A DNA stretch of 64,000 bases from JACRAV01 sp964571235 (GTDB lineage: Bacteria > Zixibacteria > MSB-5A5 > GN15 > FEB-12). Location: positions 248,001 to 312,000 of the forward strand of contig CAZNAI010000001.1 of NCBI GenBank assembly GCA_964571235.1. The letters are read 5' to 3'. Under the pieces are notes generated by a model that made no database searches, was not told the DNA's origin, and saw only the letters and a program-made list of their open reading frames with translations. This document shows positions 51,965-59,484 of this stretch, in pieces (positions within the stretch are counted from its first letter, which is position 1; each line of letters begins with the position of its first letter). Made by a program: the position numbers and the translations under genes.

Positions 51965-52633
51965 ATGGGTTCAATGGTCAAAACCAAGGCAGTCCGTGCC
52001 GGTCTCCCACCCGATGTGCCGGATATCGAGGCATGGCTCGTCACCAAAGGGTACAAGGCGATCTGCGGGGTCGACGAGGTCGGCCGTGGGCCGCTGGCTG
52101 GACCGGTGGTCGCCGCGGCGGTCATATTCCCGCCCGATCTGGTGATCGAGGGGCTCGATGACTCCAAAAAGCTGACAGCGGAAGAACGCCAGTGGGTATT
52201 CGATCAGATCGCGCAGGCCGAAATAAAGTGCGCGGTCGGAATTATCGATCATCAGGCAATCGACTCGCTCAATATTCATCAGGCAACTCTTCTGGCGATG
52301 CGCAAAGCCGTGACTGATCTGCGCGAACACCCGGACTTTATCTTAGTCGACGGCAAATTTACAATCCCGAATCTGGATGAACCACAATATGCGGTGGTCA
52401 GAGGTGATTCCCGTTGTCGGGCGATTGCGGCGGCCTCGGTGGTAGCCAAGGTCACTCGCGACCGGATCATGGAACATTACGCGCAGGTTTTCCCCGATTT
52501 TTCATTTTCGGCCCACAAAGGGTATCCCACGCCGAAACATCTGCGAGAACTCCGCGACCACGGCCCCTCGGATATCCACCGGCGGTCATTCGGGCCGGTC
52601 GCCAAAGCGGTCAAAGGGTATGCCCTCTTCTAA
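51965..52633 (+). CDS. rnhB: Ribonuclease HII
   Basis: A 222-residue RNase HII that cuts the RNA strand of RNA-DNA hybrids and single ribonucleotides in DNA. The metal acids lie in CGVDEVGRGPLAGPVVAAAVI (DEVGRG), LDDSKKLTAEERQ, FILVDG and RAIAAASVVAKVTRDRIM. It overlaps yraN by 14 bases, the usual rnhB-yraN coupling. ATG 51965 or 51974 may be the start. Confidence 0.95.
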   Translation: MGSMVKTKAVRAGLPPDVPDIEAWLVTKGYKAICGVDEVGRGPLAGPVVAAAVIFPPDLVIEGLDDSKKLTAEERQWVFDQIAQAEIKCAVGIIDHQAIDSLNIHQATLLAMRKAVTDLREHPDFILVDGKFTIPNLDEPQYAVVRGDSRCRAIAAASVVAKVTRDRIMEHYAQVFPDFSFSAHKGYPTPKHLRELRDHGPSDIHRRSFGPVAKAVKGYALF

Positions 52634-53003
52634 CGATCGCTCCGGCGGGCGCGAATCGCGTCGCCAGACCGGTGCGATGTACGAAAAATTGGCCGCCAAA
52701 TACTTCGTCGATCAAGGGTACGAAATTCTCGAGCAAAACTGGCAAGCAGGGCACCGTGAGATCGATCTGATCACTCGAAAAGGTGCGATGATTGTCTTTG
52801 TGGAAGTCAAATCGTCAGTAGATAAATCATTCGGTCATCCGGCAGAGCGGGTCGACAAGACTAAAATCAAACGGTTATCATCGGCGGCTCAGCAATACTT
52901 GCTGGCGAAAAATATCCAGGGGGTTGACCTTCGGTTCGATGTGGTGACGATTACCGGAGGGAATCTGGAACACTATCCGTCGGCTTTTGAATTCGAGGAA
53001 TAG
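52620..53003 (+). CDS. YraN family (UPF0102) endonuclease-like protein
   Basis: A 127-residue protein: YEKLAAKYFVDQGYEILEQNWQAGHREIDLITRKGAMIVFVEVKSS, the PD-(D/E)xK-type core (E-ID, EVKS), and a helical end. It is conserved downstream of rnhB in most bacteria and may act in DNA processing, with no proven function. Its 3' end overlaps the convergent gene at 52951-53436 by 53 bases. Confidence 0.9.
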   Translation: MPSSNDRSGGRESRRQTGAMYEKLAAKYFVDQGYEILEQNWQAGHREIDLITRKGAMIVFVEVKSSVDKSFGHPAERVDKTKIKRLSSAAQQYLLAKNIQGVDLRFDVVTITGGNLEHYPSAFEFEE

Positions 53004-53436
53004 GCCCGGCCGATTTCTTCGGTTTGATCCGATGGGTAACAATTTTCACTGTGGATGTATCAGGGGGGCGATTGGCCTTTAGGGTTGAATCGATGATACG
53101 GTAAATCGAATCAACTTTGCGCGAGACGGTTTGCGAAAACAAATACGAGTCATCAGGGTCGGCCTCGCGGTTTTTGATATAGGCGTCGATTTGTACTTGT
53201 GTGATGCCGTCGGCTTTCAACAGTGAGTCGCGAAAAACCAGAAATTTCTCCGGTTGGTCACGGTAGGTGGCTGACCCGATCCAGATTTGGGCGACTGCCA
53301 GACTGACTTTCTGCATTTGGGCTTCTTCGCTGGCCGCGTTCATACCCGCCCATCCCCGATATCCATACCAGAGCGCCACCAGCAAGACTATGGGGGCGAA
53401 TCGCTTAACCCAGACTGAATTTATCCAACTTTTCAT
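52951..53436 (-). CDS. Membrane-anchored hypothetical protein
   Basis: A 161-residue protein with one N-terminal helix (FAPIVLLVALWYGYRGWAG) followed by a helical, charged domain (AQMQKVSLAVAQIWIGSATYRDQPEKFLVFRDSLLKADGITQVQIDAYI) and a Pro/Lys-rich end. AAAGG lies 6 bases before its ATG. I do not recognise a family. Its last 53 bases are antisense to the end of yraN, so each should interfere with the other if both are expressed. Confidence 0.6.
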   Translation of the reverse strand: MKSWINSVWVKRFAPIVLLVALWYGYRGWAGMNAASEEAQMQKVSLAVAQIWIGSATYRDQPEKFLVFRDSLLKADGITQVQIDAYIKNREADPDDSYLFSQTVSRKVDSIYRIIDSTLKANRPPDTSTVKIVTHRIKPKKSAGPIPRIQKPTDSVPDSLR

Positions 53437-53500
53437 TGCAACCTTTGTATCATTGGGTACATTATATACCCTTGAAACGAGCGTTCGGCAATAAAAGGTT

Positions 53501-54589
53501 ATGCAACTTACTTATCCTATTAAGCGGCGGAAAAGCCGCGGCGTAAAAATCGGCGATGTCTTAATTGGTGGCGGTTTCCCGATTGCCATTCAGTCGATGA
53601 CCACTACCGACACCGCTGATATCGAAGCGACTGTTACACAGGTCAATCAACTCTTCGACGCCGGCGCGGATATTGTCCGGCTGGCGGTGCTCAATCACGA
53701 AAAATCAAATGCGCTGACAGAAATCAGGCGGCGTGTCAAAAAGCCAATCGTGGCCGACATTCATTTCCAGTACAAGCTGGCGCTAAAGGCGATTGAAGCC
53801 GGCTTTGACAAGATTCGCATCAATCCGGGAAATATCGGCGCCGAGTGGAAAGTGCGCGAGGTGACCAAAGCGGCTAAAGAGCGCGGCATTCCGATCCGGA
53901 TCGGCGTGAACTCTGGCTCGCTCCCCAAAGATGTCCTTGAAAAGTACGGCCACGACAATCCGGAAGGGTTTGTCGAAGCGGCGATGCGGGAAATTCACAT
54001 CCTCGAAGACATGGATTTTCGCGATATCGTGATCAGTGTCAAATCAACAAGCACGGTAACGGCGTTCTGGGCCTATCATATGCTCGCCGAAAAGTGCGAC
54101 TATCCTTTGCACTTGGGCATCACCGAATCCGGCACGCTCGAAACTGGAAGCATCAAATCATCGGTCGGTATCGGCGCGATTCTCATGACCGGAATCGGCG
54201 ATACGATTCGTGTGTCGCTCACTGCCGACCCGGTGCATGAAGTCCGCGTGGCAAAGCAGATTCTTACATCCTGTGCGCTCAAAAATGACGGCGTTGAAGT
54301 TATCGCCTGTCCGACGTGCGGACGGTGCCAGATTGACATGATTCCGATGGCCGAGTATGTCGAGCAGAAGACCCGCCATATCAAAGCGCCGCTCAAAGTA
54401 GCGGTCATGGGGTGCGCGGTAAATGGCCCCGGCGAAGCGGCGGCGGCTGATGTCGGCATTGCCGGCGGCGATGGCCGCGGGATGCTGATCAAGAAGGGCG
54501 AGATTGTGAAGAGAATGTCCGAATCGGAGCTAGTCGAAACACTGCTCTCTGAAATTGAAGTAATGACCGGCGAGAAGATCGAGCGGTAG
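53501..54589 (+). CDS. ispG: 4-hydroxy-3-methylbut-2-enyl diphosphate synthase IspG (GcpE)
   Basis: A 362-residue enzyme of the MEP isoprenoid pathway (MEcPP to HMBPP). TIM-barrel part: IGGGFPIAIQSMTTTDTADIEATV, VADIHFQYKLALKAIEAGFDKIRINPGNIG. The C-terminal [4Fe-4S] domain has CPTCGRC (two of three ligands, with the Cys in VMGCAVNGPGEA) and GIAGGDG. No TIM insertion domain of the plant type. It follows a convergent gene and has no operon partners. Confidence 0.96.
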   Translation: MQLTYPIKRRKSRGVKIGDVLIGGGFPIAIQSMTTTDTADIEATVTQVNQLFDAGADIVRLAVLNHEKSNALTEIRRRVKKPIVADIHFQYKLALKAIEAGFDKIRINPGNIGAEWKVREVTKAAKERGIPIRIGVNSGSLPKDVLEKYGHDNPEGFVEAAMREIHILEDMDFRDIVISVKSTSTVTAFWAYHMLAEKCDYPLHLGITESGTLETGSIKSSVGIGAILMTGIGDTIRVSLTADPVHEVRVAKQILTSCALKNDGVEVIACPTCGRCQIDMIPMAEYVEQKTRHIKAPLKVAVMGCAVNGPGEAAAADVGIAGGDGRGMLIKKGEIVKRMSESELVETLLSEIEVMTGEKIER

Positions 54590-55020
54590 GCCCGATCAAT
54601 TCATAACCAATCCCTAGGATATCGTCATTGCGAGACGCGCTTCGCGGCGAAGCAATCTCGCCTCTCTTTGTTCGCGTCTCGACTACGCTCAACGCGTCGC
54701 TATCTGATCAAAGATGTCGAAACCTCTCGCTGACGCTCGACCCCGCCCGTGGCGGGGCAAGGGATTTCGACCTACGAAATTGGGTTGTCCCTCCCCTTTC
54801 ATTGTTATACAGGCTTTCTTTCTTGTCACCCCGGGCGAAGACCCGGGGCCCAGCCAGTGAATCTACCACTCAATTTTCAACATTCGGTTTCATATCGAGG
54901 GCCGGATCCCGGCTCGGAGGCCGGGATGACAATTGGTTTCGAACCCGAACTGTTCTCAGTAAGTGATTGCGCCATTTTTCAGTTGCTACTAATATGGCGA
55001 TGAACATTGGAAAGGAACAA
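54590..55020. other. 431-base gap with REP element before the zinc-finger gene
   Basis: No gene. It contains one REP copy (54711-54775), part of a GTCTCGACTACGCTCAACG palindrome (54675-54697) and a CCCGGGCG...CCCGGGGCC / CCGGATCCCGGCTCGGAGGCCGGGATGAC stretch (54830-54935) that could form several hairpins. The zinc-finger gene has no clear promoter. Confidence 0.5.
54711..54775 (-). repeat. REP-like element, left copy flanking the zinc-finger gene
   Basis: AAGATGTCGAAACCTCTCGC...GGGATTTCGACCTAC, with a CCCCGCC-CGT-GGCGGGG hairpin inside and GTCGAAA/TTTCGAC arms outside. Identical to 55773-55837 over at least 65 bases. Confidence 0.85.
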
Positions 55021-55755
55021 ATGTCTTGCCGCCTCTGTCTCCAAGAGAAGCCACTCGTTAACTCGCATATTATTCCTGAGTGGTGTTACAAACCACTATA
55101 CGATAGCGATCACCGTTTCGTCGTGATGCCGCTTGACGCCGGTGTCAACCGAAAATATCATCAGAAAGGAATTCGAGAGCCCTTATTGTGTTCTGATTGC
55201 GACGGTAAGATTGGAGTGTGGGAAAAGTACGTCAGCGAGGTGTTCAACGGTGGTGTTTACATCACGATAACTCAAGGTCCGGGACAGATTGTGTTGGGAA
55301 ACATTGACTACAAGAAATATAAGCTGTTTTTGATGTCATTGCTTTGGCGTGCAGGCATATCTTCACTCCACTTTTTCGATTCGGTAGCACTGGGACCGCA
55401 CGCCGACATTTTGAGGCACCATCTCTTGGATGATAGACCCGGTGAGCCATTTGAATATGGATGCGTTCCTGCGATATTGCTCACGAAGAAATTGAGAGAA
55501 CCGACTCTCAGAGAACTGATCTTAGAACCCGACCGAGGATACTATTGGGGATATCAAGGCTATCGGTTTGTACTGGCTGGGGTCTTATGGACGTTCATTG
55601 TAGCTCGCCACTCGTCATCGTTTCCCAAACGACAATGGTTCCCTCAGAAAGATGGAAGAGTGACTTTTGGGCTGGTGGACGCCGATGAGGCCCCATTCAT
55701 GCACCAACTATCCAATCGCGTCAGATCAAACAAGATTAGGGGTAATACGTCGTGA
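55021..55755 (+). CDS. Accessory zinc-finger (HNH-like) protein of unknown function
   Basis: A 244-residue protein. Near the start are Cys3 and Cys6, then SHIIPEWCYKPLY, and Cys57/Cys60 in GIREPLLCSDCDGKIGVWEKY. Two CxxC pairs with SHIIP between make a zinc-knuckle pattern like HNH nucleases, but no complete HNH is seen. The rest is helical and unlike anything I recognise. ATG 55021 has AAAGGA just upstream; the frame stays open to 54967. The codon use is more AT-rich than its neighbours, and two identical REP copies flank it at 54711 and 55773, so it looks like an acquired gene. Confidence 0.7.
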   Translation: MSCRLCLQEKPLVNSHIIPEWCYKPLYDSDHRFVVMPLDAGVNRKYHQKGIREPLLCSDCDGKIGVWEKYVSEVFNGGVYITITQGPGQIVLGNIDYKKYKLFLMSLLWRAGISSLHFFDSVALGPHADILRHHLLDDRPGEPFEYGCVPAILLTKKLREPTLRELILEPDRGYYWGYQGYRFVLAGVLWTFIVARHSSSFPKRQWFPQKDGRVTFGLVDADEAPFMHQLSNRVRSNKIRGNTS

Positions 55756-55772
55756 CGGTTCTTTGACCCGAT

Positions 55773-55837
55773 AAGATGTCGAAACCTCTCGCTGACGCTC
55801 GACCCCGCCCGTGGCGGGGCAAGGGATTTCGACCTAC
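55773..55837 (-). repeat. REP-like element, right copy flanking the zinc-finger gene
   Basis: Same orientation and sequence as 54711-54775. It ends inside the last codons of rqcH, whose stop is at 55834-55836, so the repeat supplies the stop codon. Confidence 0.85.
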
Positions 55838-57513
55838 GAAGATTTCTTCGGCACTACCATAATCGATTTTTCGCGCTCAACTGTCACTAATCCCGGCTTG
55901 GCTTTGCGCGGTTTACGAACATAGCGCCTCTCGGCATAGATCACCGGCACTGCTGAATTATTTTTCGCTTTGCTGTGAAAGGCCGCGATGGCGGCGGTTT
56001 CTTCGATCTCGCGTTTGGCGGGCACAAACGACTTATTCGGAAATTTCATCACCACATGCGAGCCGGGGCACTGCTGGGCGTGGAACCAAAGCTCGTATGG
56101 CTTGGCAAACTCAAATGTCGTGCGGTCATTGTCGGCGCCGTCGCGGCCAATGAATATAGTCAACCCGGTTGATAGCGTAGCCTCGCGGTACGGCAAGCGG
56201 ACAGTCTCGGCGACCTTCACTTTTTCTTTGGGCAAGAGCGATGACAACTCTTCTGAATACTTCTGCCGGGCCGACTCGAAGTCCTCAGTGAGTTCCTGAT
56301 GTATCTCTTTCCACTGCGCCAACTCCTGCTTGGTGATCTCAAGCCGTCGTTCGAGCAGTTCCAGCCCCTCACGACCTTTGCGGTGCTTTTTGTAGTAGGA
56401 TTCAACGTTCTGCTTGGGAGATAGCGCTGAATCAAGCGGGATATCAATGTTGCGCTGAATGTGCTCAAAGGTATTGACGACTCTCAGGTGTTTCATCCCA
56501 CGCTTGATAAGTGTGAAATTCGAGTGCAGTAGGTCGCCCATCTGCTTGTATTTTTCGAAGTCGGCGGCCTTGGAAACATCCTCCGACACCTTCTCCAACC
56601 GAGTAGCGAGCTTTTCGACATGCTTTGCCGCCACGCCGATGATCACCTTGCCGTCGTCGTGATCGTCCTTTGCGTCCTGACGCTTGTTGATCATCGTCAT
56701 GACCGCTAACGAGAGCGTCTTGTATTTGTCGGTCTCGGCAACGCCCGAATCGCGCAGTTTGAACGGAAAGACCTCGGCGCCGTCGCGCATCTGATACAAA
56801 TAACCAAGCAGGCCGCTATCAAACGCAGTCGCCACCGCCTTAATCTGCGCCGCCAGTTCTCGCGTCTGTTCGGTGGATAGGTCTTTGATAGAAAGCGATT
56901 CGACACCCGCTCTGATCGCCGCCTCGCGGGCGATCCCTCGGCTGAATCCAAGAATACGTTTCTCCATGAAGGTCACCGAAGACATCGCCTGCTCACCAAG
57001 ATGCGCAATTGCCTTGGTGAGTTCAGACGAAGTGACCGAAAACGGATTGATTCCTTCCCTTGGAGGCATCGGCTTGTAGACTTCGAGCGCTTTGTGGTCG
57101 CGATGACGGAGAGTAGCAAGAATGCGATTATCAGCATCGGTGAACCAGAGGTTCCCGTTCGGGCCGAGCGCTTCGCAGATAAGATGACGCTTGCCGGCAG
57201 TTGTCTTGAAATGGACCTCGAAAATGCGGTCAAGACCGAGCTGCGTTACACCTGTCATCGTTGCGCCGGACAATTCGAAAATCGGCCAGGGCTTTTCTGT
57301 TGTGTCGATTTCGATCTTCGAGGCCGGTACGACAAATGTTCCGGAGCCCCCCGGATGGAAGACGAAGCCAAACGCCCAGTGGCCCGACTCGGCCTTGATA
57401 AATATGTAGGCCGCCCGGGATTTTTTGTAGAAGGCGGTCGAGGTAACTTCGCCGCCGATCAGCTCTTTTTTCATCTGGTCGACCAGCGCACGAACATGAA
57501 GTGAGGTTTGCAT
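55834..57513 (-). CDS. rqcH: NFACT-family protein RqcH/Rqc2 homologue
   Basis: A 559-residue protein of the ribosome-associated quality-control pathway, which binds 50S-peptidyl-tRNA after stalling and adds alanine tails. NFACT-N begins MQTSLHVRALVDQMKKELIGGEVTS; a coiled-coil and HhH-like middle follows (PLDSALSPKQNVESYYKKHRKGREGLELL), then NFACT-R: LSTGLTIFIGRDGADNDRTTFEFAKPYELWFHAQQCPGSHVVM, ending NNSAVPVIYAERRYVRKPRKAKPGLV. ATG 57513 is chosen over upstream starts because NFACT-N starts there. Its stop lies in the right REP copy. Confidence 0.93.
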   Translation of the reverse strand: MQTSLHVRALVDQMKKELIGGEVTSTAFYKKSRAAYIFIKAESGHWAFGFVFHPGGSGTFVVPASKIEIDTTEKPWPIFELSGATMTGVTQLGLDRIFEVHFKTTAGKRHLICEALGPNGNLWFTDADNRILATLRHRDHKALEVYKPMPPREGINPFSVTSSELTKAIAHLGEQAMSSVTFMEKRILGFSRGIAREAAIRAGVESLSIKDLSTEQTRELAAQIKAVATAFDSGLLGYLYQMRDGAEVFPFKLRDSGVAETDKYKTLSLAVMTMINKRQDAKDDHDDGKVIIGVAAKHVEKLATRLEKVSEDVSKAADFEKYKQMGDLLHSNFTLIKRGMKHLRVVNTFEHIQRNIDIPLDSALSPKQNVESYYKKHRKGREGLELLERRLEITKQELAQWKEIHQELTEDFESARQKYSEELSSLLPKEKVKVAETVRLPYREATLSTGLTIFIGRDGADNDRTTFEFAKPYELWFHAQQCPGSHVVMKFPNKSFVPAKREIEETAAIAAFHSKAKNNSAVPVIYAERRYVRKPRKAKPGLVTVEREKSIMVVPKKSS

Positions 57514-57614
57514 ATTGTTCAATATAGCGTGAACCGGAGCTATGCTCAAGCGGCCAATTGCGCACCTGAGTTTAACTTCGGATATTGGCGAGAGACACTG
57601 AAAAGGAGATTCTC

Positions 57615-57824
57615 ATGAAATACGGCGCACGCAATAAAATTACCGGCAAAGTAACTTCGGTGCAGACCGGCGATATCATGTCGCTGGTTAAATTCTCGGT
57701 GACCGGGCCGACCACCATGTCGTCGGTACTGACTTCGGAGTCAGTGGCCGAGATGGGACTCAAAGTTGGCGATGAAGTTGAACTAATTGTGAAGGCGATT
57801 CACGTTTTGCCGGTGAAACCATAG
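57615..57824 (+). CDS. Molybdopterin/oxoanion-binding Mop (TOBE) protein
   Basis: A 69-residue protein made of one Mop/TOBE domain: GARNKITGKVTSVQTGDIMSLVKFSVTGPTTMSSVLTSESVAEMGLKVGDEVELIVKAIHVLPVK. Small proteins of this kind (molbindins) bind molybdate or tungstate, acting in storage or homeostasis. AAAAGGAG lies 6 bases before ATG 57615, which sets the start. Standalone gene; no ModABC nearby. Confidence 0.92.
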   Translation: MKYGARNKITGKVTSVQTGDIMSLVKFSVTGPTTMSSVLTSESVAEMGLKVGDEVELIVKAIHVLPVKP

Positions 57825-57936
57825 TGGCACATTTTTGAATCCAATTTGGAACTTTGGGTGGGCTCTTTCGTTTAATCAAGTAGAGAACATTGTTTGTGGG
57901 TTGCCCGGAAGGAATCCGGGCTCGTGTGAGAAAGAA

Positions 57937-57970
57937 GGCGGCGCCTGGATGCGCCGCTTTTCGTTGTTTT
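57937..57970 (+). terminator. Terminator after the Mop gene
   Basis: GCGGCGC pairs with GCGCCGC around CTGGAT, followed by TTTT and TTGTTTT. About 110 bases after the stop. Two GGGTGGG hairpins follow (57985-58003 and 58022-58042). Confidence 0.65.
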
Positions 57971-57982
57971 GTGCAGAGCGTA

Positions 57983-58043
57983 ACCCACCCTTCGGGTGGG
58001 GTACTTTTTTTTGCAGACACATGCCCACCCTGCGGGTGGGGTA
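57983..58043. repeat. Pair of small CCCACCC/GGGTGGG hairpins
   Basis: CCCACC-CTTC-GGGTGGGGTAC and CCCACC-CTGC-GGGTGGGGTAC are two near-identical palindromes about 38 bases apart. They have a GTAC foot, unlike the GTAG of the REP families. Confidence 0.6.
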
Positions 58044-58082
58044 CAGTGTTTCTAGTTCATCGTTACAAAGTGAAACGACCCG

Positions 58083-58373
58083 CTATTTGCTTGCGATAAT
58101 TCCTTCGCTAGAGGTCGGGTCGATGATCGCGTGAACCTCCGACACTTTGTTGGCCGGAAAGCCGCCTCTTTCCGCGTGCTCACGCACCATCGCTTCGTTC
58201 GGCGCGATGTAGATACAGTAAATTTTATCGGCAACAACATAGCTGTGGACCCACTGGATCGACGGTCCCAGGGCGCTCAGGACGCCGCACGATTTCTGCG
58301 AAATCGCAGTCAGGTCGGCAGTCGACAGTTTCCCTGCGCCGGGAATCTCCCGCTCGATTACATACTTTGGCAT
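58083..58373 (-). CDS. DUF4242 domain protein
   Basis: A 96-residue protein (MPKYVIEREIPGAGKLSTADLTAISQKSCGVLSALGPSIQWVHSYVVADKIYCIYIAPNEAMVREHAERGGFPANKVSEVHAIIDP). This is the DUF4242/SCO4226-like ferredoxin-fold family; some members bind nickel. It is a full-length single domain. TGAGGATC lies 5-6 bases before ATG 58373, so the longer frame running up to 58499 is not used. Confidence 0.88.
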   Translation of the reverse strand: MPKYVIEREIPGAGKLSTADLTAISQKSCGVLSALGPSIQWVHSYVVADKIYCIYIAPNEAMVREHAERGGFPANKVSEVHAIIDPTSSEGIIASK

Positions 58374-58509
58374 GGCTTGATCCTCATTGTGAGGTGACTG
58401 AATACTACGATAAACACGTAGACTATTTGTATCTATTATACGCCCCAGCGTGCCGGGAGTCAATGGACGGGAATGCAAGGTCAGAAATAAAACATGCAAA
58501 AATCAAACC

Positions 58510-59469
58510 CTACTCAACTTCATCGATGTGCTCTTGTCGTGTCGGACCATCAGCCATAAGGTCGCGTCTTATTTGGACTAAAATTTGTCTCATTTGTCCG
58601 TCAACAACCAGCTCATAATCAGAGACGAACTCAGGCTCCTCCAGATGCGTCAACTGTTTCACTTCTCCATTGGGCAGAAGCGCGGCGAGGTTCTGAGTTC
58701 CATGAGATTTACAAATGTAGTAAATTGTCTTGTTCTTGCCTCGACTTGAAGCCGAAGCGATACCGCCAATTGAATCGACATAGGTTCTCGTGCTTTCGGA
58801 CTTCACGTCAAAGGTCGTAAGCGAACAATGAGATTCAGGATTTTCCCAGTAGTCACTCAAGAGGATGCAGTCTTGAAATAGAATCAAATTGAAATCCGGC
58901 GTGAATGATGCACTATTGGCCGGAACTACCTTACGAGTAATGAATTGGCCGTTCTTGTCAAGTTTCCTTACCTCTAATACGCTAGGCCACGTTTGACCCC
59001 AACTGAACGGCCCCTCGTCAAATCCAGCTACGATAAGAGAGTCTCTGAGAGAAAAATAGATGAACCTCTCTTCAGAAATCCAGTCGATTCGAATGCCCTT
59101 GCTACTTCGAAAGAGCGTATCAATTCTCACTGTCGGAGACAGAACAACAGTCATCAGGTAAGTGAAATCTGAATCCCTTTCAACGTAAGCAAATGCATTT
59201 GTGTCACATGGTGCTAAACACTGAAAACGACCTGAATCAAGTATCTGCCATTGATTGCAAAGAGGAGTGTCACACTTCACAATGTAGTTTACCGAATCCT
59301 GATAGTCTATTACAGAGGGATCGCCTATGAAAAATACTCGATAATTGTCAAGATCGTGAAGCCGAAAACTTACCCAAACGGTATCCGAAACCGGCAAAAT
59401 GCCTTGTCCAAAAAGAGGCTGTATTGCGAAAATGCAGTATAACAAAGATAGCCAAGGCGCTCTACGCAT
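58510..59469 (-). CDS. Secreted hypothetical protein, possibly propeller-like
   Basis: A 319-residue exported protein with a signal peptide (MRRAPWLSLLYCIFAIQPLFG). The rest is beta-rich with repeats that could be propeller blades (SKGIRIDWISEERFIYFSLRDSLIVAGFD, ENPESHCSLTTFDV, NKTIYYICKSHGTQNLAALLPNGEVKQLT, the last like TolB/S9 units). It has four closely placed cysteines (KCDTPLCNQW...CLAPCDT). It is AT-richer than its neighbours, so it may be acquired. Function unknown. Confidence 0.65.
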   Translation of the reverse strand: MRRAPWLSLLYCIFAIQPLFGQGILPVSDTVWVSFRLHDLDNYRVFFIGDPSVIDYQDSVNYIVKCDTPLCNQWQILDSGRFQCLAPCDTNAFAYVERDSDFTYLMTVVLSPTVRIDTLFRSSKGIRIDWISEERFIYFSLRDSLIVAGFDEGPFSWGQTWPSVLEVRKLDKNGQFITRKVVPANSASFTPDFNLILFQDCILLSDYWENPESHCSLTTFDVKSESTRTYVDSIGGIASASSRGKNKTIYYICKSHGTQNLAALLPNGEVKQLTHLEEPEFVSDYELVVDGQMRQILVQIRRDLMADGPTRQEHIDEVE

Positions 59470-59484
59470 GATTCATCGACCTGC

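Noticed and set aside
54711..55837. A composite transposon or integron cassette around the zinc-finger gene
   Set aside because: The flanking repeats are REP-type palindromes in direct orientation; no transposase, terminal inverted repeats or integron attC structure is present.
57983..58043. CRISPR-like pair of repeats
   Set aside because: Only two short palindromes with no regular spacers and no cas genes.
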